Shown here: positions 10,092 to 19,605 of the stretch, piece after piece
Position numbering within the stretch: the first letter of the stretch is position 1
Layout of the letters: each line of letters starts with the position of its first letter
Assembly: GCF_001039355.2 (NCBI RefSeq)
Contig: NW_019773681.1
Coordinates: 634,244 to 655,089 of the forward strand
Source of the DNA: Lingula anatina
Taxonomy: Eukaryota; Brachiopoda; Lingulata; Lingulida; Lingulidae
Direction: 5' to 3'
DNA: 20,846 bases
Position numbers and translations under genes: made by a program
The notes under the pieces: model-generated
Seen by the model: only the letters and a program-made list of their open reading frames with translations
Told to the model about the DNA's origin: nothing
Database searches by the model: none

Positions 10092-13000
10092 TCACTCCAT
10101 CATGGCCGCCCCCTCTTCCCCAGTTGCATCCTCAGAAATATGCAAGTCATCCAGCATTTCCTGCAGGCTTATGTGTGGCACGTCTTCATCATCACTGGTG
10201 TCATCTTGGTCAACTGCCAATTTCTGTGCATCTGTAATGTCAAGAATTCTTGTTTATTCGGAGAGTAAATAAATGAAATGAAATTGTATTTCATTGGCAT
10301 CCCTTAACGACAATATAGGCTTTTGGCAAGGGTTGCTGGAGTACTCTGGCTATTCTCTGGGAGTACTGCTGCAACATTTTACATTCTGTAAGGGATAGGC
10401 CATGACTGCTCTATTCTTTATACACCTACTTGATAATCTGTAATTTGGCTTTTTTAAAATACCTTCAAAATGTTTTTCTAAATTTATTTTGAGAGAAGTG
10501 TTGACTAATTCTGATTACAGGGAGAATCTTGTCTTATTTTATGGAAAATGTTTTTTTTTCCTTTTCTTTCTTTTTTTTTTACAAACTGGACTAATACAGT
10601 AATGATATCCACCATTGAATTTTTTGACCTATTTATAACACTGCAAATTTAAACTATACTTGCCTTTGTATATATTGACATTTTGCCTCAGTCCTGGGTC
10701 TTCCTCCAAATCATCCAAGAAATCATTATAATCCCTAAGAATAATGAAATTTTATGAATATATCACATATTCAAAACCATATTAAAATATGCCTATTTTT
10801 ACAATGGGAACAGTCAAAATATTTTGAAAGCAGAATATTCGAGACTCGATTAAAATATGTTTTAATCATGTTAACAACTTATGTTGATTTTTAATGAAAT
10901 TTTAGAATATATGTTCTTTACCAAATAGAAAAGATATATTTCATTTTCCAGTACAAAAACAAACAAACAAACAAACAAACAAACACCTCTCAATACTGGA
11001 AGTCTCCTCTTTTTCTGTTTGCTCCAATCTCTTCAGCTTCCACTTCCTCTTCCTTTGACGCTTGCTCTTGTCATAAATCTTCTTGACAATCACCTGCGTA
11101 AAACAATTGACAGATTAATTTTGAGAGAGAAAAAATTCACTTGATCTAGTATCTACACAAGAATTAAATTGTCTCTTCAGCAAAAACTCCCTTCTATCAA
11201 CCACTAAGGGTTACTCTTAAGGAAAGTGAATATGTAAATCGCACCAGTGACACACATTTTGTGTAATATTTCACCTTGCCCAATTATTTTCTCTGCTTTA
11301 TACTTTAGTTCCCACGTATATCAGTAATTTAAAAGTAAAATAAAACACACATAAATATCACACAAAATGTGTGCATTGTTGATGTGATCGCAGTGGTTTT
11401 ATTTTATTTTATTTTATTTATTAACTTGTTTATTTTTTTTAATGGAATGAACACAGATACAGGACTTTTGGGTACTACTCACCACATCTGGTATCTTATC
11501 AGCAGGTAGACTCTCCAAGTATTTATCATTGACATTACTGTTGTTCAAATCAAACCTGAAAGAAAAACACAAAACATTGAATAATAATAATAATAATATG
11601 GTTAACCAAAAAAAAAAAAAAAAAAGTACCGAGACAGTTAACTGTATCACACAATCGACAATATAATCCCTTCTCATCCCACACAATCACACCTAACACA
11701 ACAATCAACACTATTGCTTCTCAGCAAACAAAATCACACCTACCACAATGAAGAGTGTTCCCGTCACTCACCCCAGATTCCCAAGGCTGGAATTATGTCA
11801 GTCAATTCTCATCCGACACAATTACACCTAACACACTCACAGACATGCTGAAACTGTCAGTCCGATTGGTCATGACCGAGAAAATTTGTCTGGATTGGTA
11901 AAAAATTTGGATTTGGTAAGTCCAAAGGACCGATAAGAGTTTTAAGAGCCGCAATTTTGAATTGGCAGTCATCATTCGACATACTTCACTAATAAAATCA
12001 TATAAAACCCAAAATGTTTTTTCCTTCCATTTCAAACATATCACATTCACAAACAAAGTAAGCTACCCTAATCGCACTGTTAGTATCTGTCTCAAACAAA
12101 TAGGGTTATTTTCGGTCCGACAAAAATCCATTCAGTCCGACAAATTTTTCATTACTGACTGTCCAAATGTCTGGCCATTCTGAAAAGTTTTCAGCATGTC
12201 TGCACTCAGAGTCCCATGGTCACTCACCCCAGCACAGAGTCCCCAGGCTGGAGCAGATGTCCCAGGTGGGTTCTACAGAAATATTGCTTCTCTCCCATCT
12301 CGCTGGGTCTGGCCACCCACACGTCAGCCAGCACATGCTAGGAAAGAAAAGAAAAAAATATCTTTATTGATTTATAAAATTTACACTTATGTGCTATGTC
12401 TAAACATTCTGAAAGTTAACGGTGTACATGCATTTAAACTTTCATGAATCACACGAGTGCAATCCCATATAGATGAGTTTGCAGTAATGAACTTCGTGTT
12501 TTTGTTTAATGCCTTGCTTCTTGGAAACTGAATTTACAATGAAAATCCCCTAGATTTTTTAAAAAAAATATCTGATCAGTTATATATGTAAACTTCCAAA
12601 ACGCTTTTACACACACAATCTTAAATTCCCACATTTGAGCAATGCTTCTATGCTTTCTCTCTCTTACAAACACACAAACACAACCCCCCCCTCTCTCTCT
12701 ATCTCTCTCTTTTTTTCTCTCTCTCTCTCTCACACACACACACAAACAAATACTTTCCGACAATAAAAAAGACAATAAAAATACAGAACACCACATTAAC
12801 AAAGACTAACAGACATACAGAAACACCTACATCAGAAAATTCCCAGCCCTGCACCCTACCTTTTGAGAAACGGGTCCCCTTACTGTCCCCTGCTTCCCGT
12901 GGTCAAATAAAATCTGGATGTCCATGACAACAAACTCCGTCAAGTTCCTAGGTTCACACAAACTGCTGAAGGGAGTTCTCCAGAATGTTGTGCCACTCAT

Positions 13001-13267
13001 CTCAGCAACTGATAAAAATGAAATTGTTCTACTTTAAAAAATTGTCTTTAAATATGCTACAATGGTCTGTAAATACCAGATTCCTTTTTCCTTCCGCTTT
13101 TATTTCAACAGTACACCTGTAATTCAATATATCTTCCTTGCAATTTTACTTAATTTTTTTTTTGAAATTCTAGTGTAGAATCCAACAGTTTTGAGTCGTA
13201 ATAAAAATTTTAAGTATCATAATTATCATCACCATCATCACCACCACATTATTATTATTATTATTTA

Positions 13268-13299
<32 letters not shown>

Positions 13300-15138
13300 A
13301 CCAGTTCACTTACTCTGCAGTGTGTTGACATCAATCAAGTGTATGGTCTGGGTGACCCTCTGACACAGACATATAGGGTTCATACCCCCCAGGGACTGGG
13401 CCAGCTTGGGGGGCAGGCACACCACATTATCCTGGAAATAACAAAAACTAAAATGAAACTTATTCAGTTCATTTAATTGTACAACAACTTATTTATCTTG
13501 TTTAATTATTATTTACACCTAAAATTTAACACCAATTTTTGGGCTTGGCTTAAAGGGATAGCGACTGTTGCTTTTGGTCAGAAAAAGGATTTTCCTGGGG
13601 TAAACCACAATTTTCCCATACTCACCAATGGTTAATTAGTCCATTTCAACATTCAAAATTAGTCCGAGTTTTTTTTTTCTAAAACATTTTCAATTATAAT
13701 CTCTTAAGACACAACAATTTTTATCCCTTTAACTTATTAATTTGTGAATCCACCCCATGGTGCAGCATTTTGTAAACTGGCCAGCATTACTTTGGCAGGT
13801 GCTTCAACAGCGCCCCTCAACACGTCTTCTCCTACTCTTTCTTTAGGAATATATTTTGGCCCACAAATGACATGTAAGAACCAGAATTAAAGACTAACCT
13901 TGCAAATAGGCACAATTTCCACTGAGAAAGTCGTCTTGTAGTTGTAGGTGTTACTGTGAACATCATGAGAAATCAACTGCTGTGACGTTTGATACCTGAA
14001 ATGGACAAATAATGGCACACATAAAGATTAACTTTATTTATCTAAGGCCGCAATCAGAACAGTGGACTAGTCCGAGGGTCAAATATGGTCGACCCACTTG
14101 AATACTTCCCCACGGGGAATCTATTCAGTGTCTTTTACAGATAAGAAGGCAAGCTTTTTCGTGGGTCGCCATATTTTACCCGCGGACTAGTCCACTGTTC
14201 TGAATGCGGCCTAACAGTTCGAATTTAATCATCACCCATGCTCTTCAATACATTTTACATCTGATTCACACAATGACAAATTCAAGTTGGAAAAATGTTA
14301 AAATAAAGACTGAAAACCATACGGGTTTCTTTGAAAAGACACCTGGGAAGGGCAAGGTCACTTTAGTGTCAAGGCCATTTTGAAGGTGAACAAACTTCGA
14401 CCCACCTACAAGGGACCACAGCCTGCAAGAAGTTCACCATTGTCCTGGCCTCTTCCTTCTTGTGGTAAAAGAAGTCAATTCCATCTGAAAGAAAATATCT
14501 GTGTTTGATTAAATTTTAAGAAACGGGTTATATCCAGAGAAAACACTGCCATTATGTGAAAAAGTCCAAAAAAAAATACGGCATGGGGTCTAGCGGGCCA
14601 CCTGGGCCAAAGATGTTTTTAGCTCCCAAAAAGTTCAAAATCAGCCACAAAAATTTCACACCCTTATATCTTTACAGTGACAATTATTTTTTTCTCAGTC
14701 TGCATTTCATACTTACAGTGAGGAAAGGGTCAGTTTCTTTTCCTAACTGATGACTACCAAACTTGACTAGTTTCTTAAAAGACAGATACATACTTTGATG
14801 CATCTTAAAGAAAACTTTTTGAGGAAAATGTTGCTATAAAAATTCTTACCTGGCACTGGGACTATACTGACAGTGTTAGCATGGGCATTGTGCTTCAGTA
14901 TCAGCTGCTCCAAGTAGAAAAAGGTCTTCTTGTGGGAAGTCTGAAAATTAGAAGAAGAATTAGATGAAGAAAACATCCTTTTTTCACTGTTTTACATACA
15001 GTCACATGAACTATAACTTTTTTAAATGTTCATTTGGTACAAACAGCACTGTGGATTCTAAAGTGGACTGTCAAAGATACTATATCATACCTCAAGTTTG
15101 TAGCCTTGACACACAATTATAATTTTTTTGACAAAGTG

Positions 15139-15169
<31 letters not shown>

Positions 15170-18003
15170 CAGGCATACACAGACAGTGCATGACTTTAAA
15201 TAACACCAATCTTCTTATTAAAGGTCTTAAATGTCTCTCAAATCATACTACCATCAGAGATTCACATTATCTAAACATTGAGGCCCCACCTTCTGTCTGA
15301 CTTGCACACATGCCTTCCAGTAGTCCTTGGCCTCCACCTTGTGACAGTCGTCACACATCTGGTTGTTTACTGTGAACTCCACCACAAACACCTGCTGCAG
15401 TACAGCACCATTTACTACCTGAAAAAATAGAATTGAGGATTAGAGAGGCATAGTCCACTTTAAGGCATTTCCCCAAAAGGTATAGCACCATTAACCACCC
15501 CAAAGTAGAACTGAGGATTAGAGAGGCATAGCAGCCTCCTGAGCATGTACCACCAGTTTGGTAATTAAAGACCTTTCTCATCAATAACAACACCCAGTTA
15601 TAGCACCATTAACCACCTGAAAAGAGAATTGAGGATCAGAGAGGCATAGCTGCTTCCTGGCCACCTGCCACCAACTTGGTAAGGCATTCACAGCAATAAT
15701 ATCACCCACTCAGAGAGTGCAAACCTCCGGCAAGGCAGCAAAGTCTCCATCTAATGCCGTTTCACCCCTAAATTTTTGATATTTTTGATTATTGATTGAT
15801 TATTGGTCCAGATCACCACCAAAAACTAATCACTTCTAAGTTAACCCATTTCTGACCTACCCCAAAAATTCCATTGAAATTCATCTATAACTTTTTGAGT
15901 TATGTTGATGACAAACAGACAGACAGACGGACAGACAAGCAGGGGTGAAAACATAATTATACCACCATTCATGACTGAAAATTGAGGGTCAGAGAAGCAA
16001 AGTTGCCTCTAAGACATGGACCACCAGACACATTTTTAAAGACCTAAAATATGGTAAACTTATTAAATCCAGCACACTTTTATTTTACTTTCATTTTTTA
16101 TATGCATTAATTTTTAAAATCATGACTATCACCAGTTCAGCTAAGGTTGCTTATTTCTACATGAACAAATAATTATCATTATCCTACATACCTCCTTCTG
16201 TATGGTCAATTTCACTTTGATTCTCTTAGAGTGAGGCTCAGTCCATATAAACCCAGCATCCACCAGACGAACCTGTTGATTACAAAGCCAAGGTCACATT
16301 TTCATTAAAAAGTGAATGTTTCATTACAATCTTATTGCATACACTGTCATTAAAACATGAAACTTGAAACTGAACTTAAATTTGATTGTGATACTCTAAA
16401 ATATGACTGAAAATGTCAGACTGGTATAAATTACAATTATCTAATGTGATGGCTTAAATGTTACAGATGGTTGTATTTAATGTAACAAAGCAAATTGTTA
16501 TATGTTGACAAATAAGACTTGATTTTTTAAAGATATTTCAAGCTGAACTGGCTGTCAATATGAACCATCACATATCTCAAGGAAAGACTCAATAAATTGT
16601 TACATTTGAAAACACTTCAAAAGCTGAAGACATGACATTCATTGCTCTCTAAATTCATTTTTCTGTAAAATGTACAGTGTCTGTACATAAAAACTGAATT
16701 CAGTATTTACCTTGTTAAGCCCCTTCAGTTTCTTCAGACACACTGTTAACAGCTCTCTGGACTCTAGTGATGCTGCTACCCAGGCACTAGGAGGCTGAAG
16801 ATATCTATAGAACAAAACAAGGCAGCAAAGCTGTCAAATGTACAGACAAAGAGCAGAAAATAATGATGTACAAAATAGGCTACTGTCAACTCTGATGCTG
16901 CTACCCAGGCACTAGGGGGCTAAGGGTATCTAGAGACCACACAACAAATTCACTACTGGCCAGATTAATGTTAATAAAAGTTTCAGTCTGTGCCCCCCCC
17001 CCCCAAAAAAAAAAAAAATTAAATAATAATAATGTAATCAATAAAATAAAATAAATATTATATTAGTTTTCTATATATCTGGAAGGCTCTAAGGATCAAC
17101 TGGCCTTTAACAGTTAATAGTGGCTGATCATTGAACAAATTTACAAATTTTCACTGGCTCAATTTCAATTCTGCTGATATAGTACTTATAACAATCTATA
17201 TTATGTATTTTTAACTTTTAATGTCACAGATGAAATGAACCAGTATTTGTCCATTAATAGAAAATTCTGTTATCAATTTACTTGAAGTGGTGAAAAGTGT
17301 TTGAATTTTTAGGGAAATTTAATTTCAGTGAAATAAAAGCCTTAGGTTAATGCTTCTCATAAAGAAAGATGAGCACTCCTTGGAATAAATCAACAAACCT
17401 TTCACAATTCCTGCAAAAGTAGATGGTCCCTTGTTTAGGGATTCCTTCTGTGATGTCAACATCTGCCCTGAGACACGCAATGCACATGTTCGTAGGGTTA
17501 GGCTCTATGGCTGTGCCACATGAACAACACAGGCTAAAAGTAATAAAAAATTAGATTTGCTATACTACAAAAAATTGTTCATCATTTGTGTATCTAATTC
17601 ATTTCCTATAACAGCAAAAACAGGTCCCCAAAAATGTCAAAGCATTACATAATATCAAGCCACTACATTGAATTATGTTGACATTAAAATATGAAAAATA
17701 CCTGACACTTGACAGGAAAATTGTCAGTCTTTACTTTTAAGCCTAAAAAATGTAACTAAATTCTAAAAGAAATAGACATGGGCAAAATACACAGTATAAA
17801 CGCAAGAAACTTTAAGCTAACCGAGTCATATTTCACAACATTTTGTCATGTTGGCAAGTTGTTTTCCTATGGTTTTCGGAAACGATAAAATGGCCAATAT
17901 CAAAACTCAAACTTTCATTTGAAAAACAAACTTGTCAAATGAATACAGTAAATACTTACATCATGTTTGTTTGGGTCGATGAAGTTTCGGGTAGATATTC
18001 CAT
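10092..18003 (-). CDS. NMD3: NMD3, 60S ribosomal export adaptor (15 exons, complete)
   Basis: NMD3 binds nascent 60S subunits in the nucleus and links them to CRM1/exportin for passage to the cytoplasm (known for the family). Coding exons in transcript order: 18003-17960, 17533-17399, 16804-16711, 16272-16192, 15418-15290, 14940-14850, 14484-14406, 13995-13899, 13431-13314, 13008-12860, 12337-12228, 11555-11483, 11093-10987, 10734-10664, 10231-10092. They sum to 1518 nt, giving 505 residues plus TGA, with every junction in phase; human NMD3 is about 503. Visible features: start MEYLPE; zinc-type cysteine pairs at 17/20, 32/35, 55/58 and 140/143; SLESRELL and DAGFIWTEPHSKR blocks; HSNTYNYK; a basic cluster at about 409-422 (KSKRQRKRKWKLK) like a nuclear localisation signal; an acidic DFLDDLEEDP segment; and a C-terminal leucine-rich export signal at about 480-491 (ISLQEMLDDLHI). 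Thirteen introns are GT-AG and the last is GC-AG. Identification is by recall of the family sequence. Confidence 0.97.
10232..10663 (-). other. NMD3: NMD3 intron 14, GC-AG type
   Basis: The donor reads AAAG|GCAAGT (exon end 10664) and the acceptor ATTACAG (exon start 10231). Joining here gives NIYK then DAQKLAV in frame with the conserved C-terminus. The only nearby GT (AA|GTATAG) would shift frame and reach TGA ten codons into the next exon. GC donors with otherwise perfect consensus are the main non-canonical class in animals. Confidence 0.85.
10954..10985 (-). repeat. (GTTT)n microsatellite spanning the NMD3 intron 13 donor
   Basis: On the transcript strand exon 13 ends GAGAG and is followed directly by GTGTTTG then about seven GTTT units. 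The donor GT at 10986-10985 is thus part of, or abuts, the repeat, and positions +3 to +6 (GTTT) deviate from the usual RAGT. The junction is fixed by the protein frame (SSIER then DYNDFLDD). Confidence 0.8.
11671..11835 (+). repeat. direct repeat pair in NMD3 intron 11
   Basis: TTCTCATCC-ACACAAT-ACACCTAACACA occurs at 11671-11700 and 11806-11835 with two substitutions. The partial exon 11 copy lies between them, which suggests the stretch arose by nested local duplication. Confidence 0.75.
11757..11800 (-). repeat. partial copy of NMD3 exon 11 end and donor inside intron 11
   Basis: The plus-strand block TCACTCACCCCAG (11764-11776) plus flanking CCCAAGGCTGGA matches the end of exon 11 with its donor (12220-12232 and the CCCCAGGCTGGA that follows). 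The copy keeps GG|GTGAGT (donor GT at 11771-11770). Similarity is lower than for the exon 3 copy and has a gap of several bases, so it is older or less constrained. Confidence 0.6.
12645..12746 (+). repeat. CT and CA microsatellite cluster in NMD3 intron 10
   Basis: Successive runs of CT, CA-rich, C9, CT, TTTTTTT, CT and CA fill about 100 bp. On the transcript strand it is GT then GA rich. Confidence 0.85.
13240..13301 (+). repeat. (ATT)n microsatellite in NMD3 intron 9 next to the exon 9 donor
   Basis: A run of ATT units with occasional TTTATT, ending 12 bp from the exon 9 end at 13314. It follows CATCATCACC-type units. Confidence 0.85.
13550..13732. mobile_element. possible small MITE in NMD3 intron 8
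   Basis: TTAAAGGGATA at 13550 and TATCCCTTTAA ending at 13732 are exact reverse complements over 11 bp. Weaker pairing follows inside (GACTGTTGC with ACAACAATT). TTAA at both ends could be a target duplication as in piggyBac-like elements; the short arms make this tentative. Confidence 0.4.
14046..14211. mobile_element. MITE in NMD3 intron 7 with about 50-bp terminal inverted repeats
   Basis: The element begins GGCCGCAATCAGAACAGTGG and ends with the near-exact reverse complement (CCACTGTTCTGAATGCGGCC). The inverted repeats extend about 50 bp inward through GGACTAGTCC and ATATGG-CGACCCAC. It is flanked by TAA on both sides (14043-14045 and 14212-14214). A 3-bp TAA target duplication with GG-starting termini is the pattern of PIF/Harbinger MITEs; the superfamily call is inference. 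No transposase is present. A related copy lies at 7300-7479. Confidence 0.8.
15139..15165 (+). repeat. (AC)n microsatellite in NMD3 intron 5
   Basis: About 13 uninterrupted AC units, embedded in non-coding DNA. Confidence 0.9.
15419..16191 (-). repeat. NMD3 intron 4 with degenerate copies of the exon 5 acceptor region
   Basis: Copies of the exon 5 edge plus the adjoining intron begin near 15481, 15599 and, weaker, 15958; the original is at about 15409-15480. The shared core reads AGCACCATTWACYACC, then about 10 variable bases, then GAGGATYAGAGAGGCATAG (plus strand). Copies at 15481 and 15599 are about 118 bp apart and also share a CCACCAR-TTGGTAA stretch. The copy at 15599 keeps an intact acceptor (TTTTCAG, potential exon start 15616); the one at 15481 has lost it. 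An unrelated interspersed element at about 15713-15957 lies between copies three and four. Confidence 0.8.
15713..15957. repeat. interspersed repeat with GACA tail in NMD3 intron 4
   Basis: It starts near GAGTGCAAACCTCCGGCAAG and ends with AACTTTTTGAGTTATGTTGATG, then (CAGA)n/(GACA)n and GGGGTGAAAACATAAT. From memory this combination is a widespread short repeat in marine animal genomes; I cannot name it reliably. It carries a second small feature, GATATTTTTGATTATTGATT, near 15778. Confidence 0.6.
16890..16935 (-). repeat. partial copy of NMD3 exon 3 start and acceptor inside intron 2
   Basis: A 24-nt block at 16893-16916 is identical to 16768-16791 in exon 3, and similarity continues across the acceptor (CTCTAG here, CTATAG in the true site). 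Offset is 125 bp. If spliced from exon 2 at 16929 it would read Arg-Tyr-Pro-stop, because CAG of the true exon is TAG in the copy. It is therefore a decayed or poison copy, not an alternative exon coding for NMD3. Confidence 0.8.
16993..17018 (+). repeat. C12-A14 homopolymer pair in NMD3 intron 2
   Basis: Twelve C are followed directly by fourteen A. On the transcript strand it is T14-G12. It is followed by AAT/AATAA-rich sequence. Confidence 0.9.
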
Positions 18004-18397
18004 CTTCACTCTTTTTTTTCGACCATGTGTTAGAGATGTGATATCACGTGTAGAGCTGCGCTGTAGTTAAAACTGTAGTTTCGTAAAAATGGAACTTATC
18101 CAAGCAGGAATATTGTTTAATGTCGTTTAAATTATTTAAAATAAATTTATGAAAAATTAATAATCTAATCAACGAAAAAAGACAGATACAACATATGTTG
18201 GTGATACATCATAATTTAGATAATTTCGAAAATTTTCCTTTCTTTCAGCTCTGAAAGAGAGGTAGATAAAAAAAATTCAGCTGATCTTTCGGACAACGAA
18301 TTTCTTACAAATTAATTTGTTAATTAACCCCTACTCATTGCAGAAGTTGGAGCGGGTGAACAGATAGATTAAAACACACTTCTTCCATGTCGTGACC
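18004..18397. promoter_or_regulatory. head-to-head intergenic region, likely bidirectional promoter
   Basis: Only 394 bp separate the NMD3 start codon (minus strand) from the first proposed ATG of the BTB gene (plus strand), so the interval must hold both 5' UTRs and probably a shared core promoter. It contains a CACGTG palindrome at 18045-18050 and several CpG dinucleotides at the BTB end (18389-18412). I saw no clear TATA box at a useful distance from either start. Transcription start sites cannot be placed from sequence alone. Confidence 0.6.
18045..18050. promoter_or_regulatory. canonical E-box CACGTG upstream of NMD3
   Basis: The perfect palindrome CACGTG lies 42 bp upstream of the NMD3 start codon. 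This site binds Myc/Max and USF-type bHLH proteins, and ribosome-biogenesis genes are classic Myc targets (known). A functional role here is inference; it might lie in the transcribed 5' UTR. Confidence 0.4.
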
Positions 18398-19561
18398 ATG
18401 TCGACCGTCGAACTAAAGAACTTGAGTAAGTACAACATGTAAGTTTTAAAAAATACATCATACGTGTGTAGACTTGGACAAGAATGCAGAAAGTTGCCTA
18501 AATGGTTGCCTTAACCGTACTTATATTTACCACAGCCACGGGAATGAATTTTAGGTTTGGAAAGTTTGCTTTTAAACTAAATTACTTTATTATTTTTTTA
18601 TCAGATGCAGAAATTTATCAGATACAGAGTGGAAAATCTCTCTAGTCTTTAAAATAATAAATGCATTTGTCCTCCTATATGACACTGGCTTTTAATATGC
18701 ATATCATCTATTTTCAGGCATGGACTCCAAACTGATCTCGCTAACAGCCAAAGCGTTTTCCAATGCCATTCTCTCGTGTCTCCACACATTATATCGCAGT
18801 GTTATACTCTGTGACGTCACTTTGGTGGCTCAGAACAGTGTGGTCTTTCCTGCTCATAAAGTAGTCCTGGCCAGTGCCTCGGGATATTTTCGGTCACTGC
18901 TTGACCAAGGATGCTTGCTGGATGAGGACAGGCATCTGTTGACTGGTATTTAATTTTTTTTTTTTTATTCATTCATTCATTCATTCATTCATTCATTCAT
19001 TCATTCATTCAGTTTCATTCATTCATTTTAAATAAAAGGTTGTCAATTTGAGGAAATAAAAAGAGATACTTTCATGCATATCATTATTTAAGGATATCTC
19101 GTGGTTACTGGAATTTTTGAACAATATTGTTTTTATCATAAGCACTATAAACTTATATTGAACTAAAGTTACTGAGGGTAAATCAAATTTATGAAAAGAG
19201 CATATCAGTTTGTAAAAAAATAGATATATATACAATTTTAATAAAGAGCTTGCCATAATTTAAACAGTTTTCTGTAGCTCTGTAACCAGTTTATGATTTT
19301 ATTTCACCTCAGTCATACCAAAAAAAAAATCAAAATTTGCAGTCAGTTGTTGTTCTTTTTATCAGGCATGCCAGCCAGTCAGTTAAAGATCCTCTTGGAC
19401 TTTATGTACACAGGAACACTGCAGCTGACTGAGTCTAATCTGGGACTGATTCAGAAAGCAGCAGAACAGCTGAAAATACAGGAGGCTGTCAGACTGTGTA
19501 AAGAGTATACGGAGAATCAGGAATGCAAGGAAGTAAAACAGGAGTTGGATGAAGGTAAGAT

Positions 19562-19605
<44 letters not shown>

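Noticed and set aside
11249-11374. ACACATTTTGTGT inverted pair in intron 12
   Set aside because: Short and built from a simple palindrome; expected by chance in AT-rich DNA.
11855-12165. Possible foldback with arms containing GTCCGA and AAATTTGTC
   Set aside because: Arms match only about two thirds and boundaries are unclear; too weak beside the other elements. A two-copy GTCCGACAAA motif near 12116 and 12135 is real but short.
15351-15593. 80-codon minus-strand frame overlapping exon 5
   Set aside because: It reads exon 5 in the wrong frame and runs into the duplicated intron sequence.
17843-18070. 75-codon plus-strand frame over the NMD3 first exon
   Set aside because: Antisense shadow across NMD3 exon 1 and intron 1.
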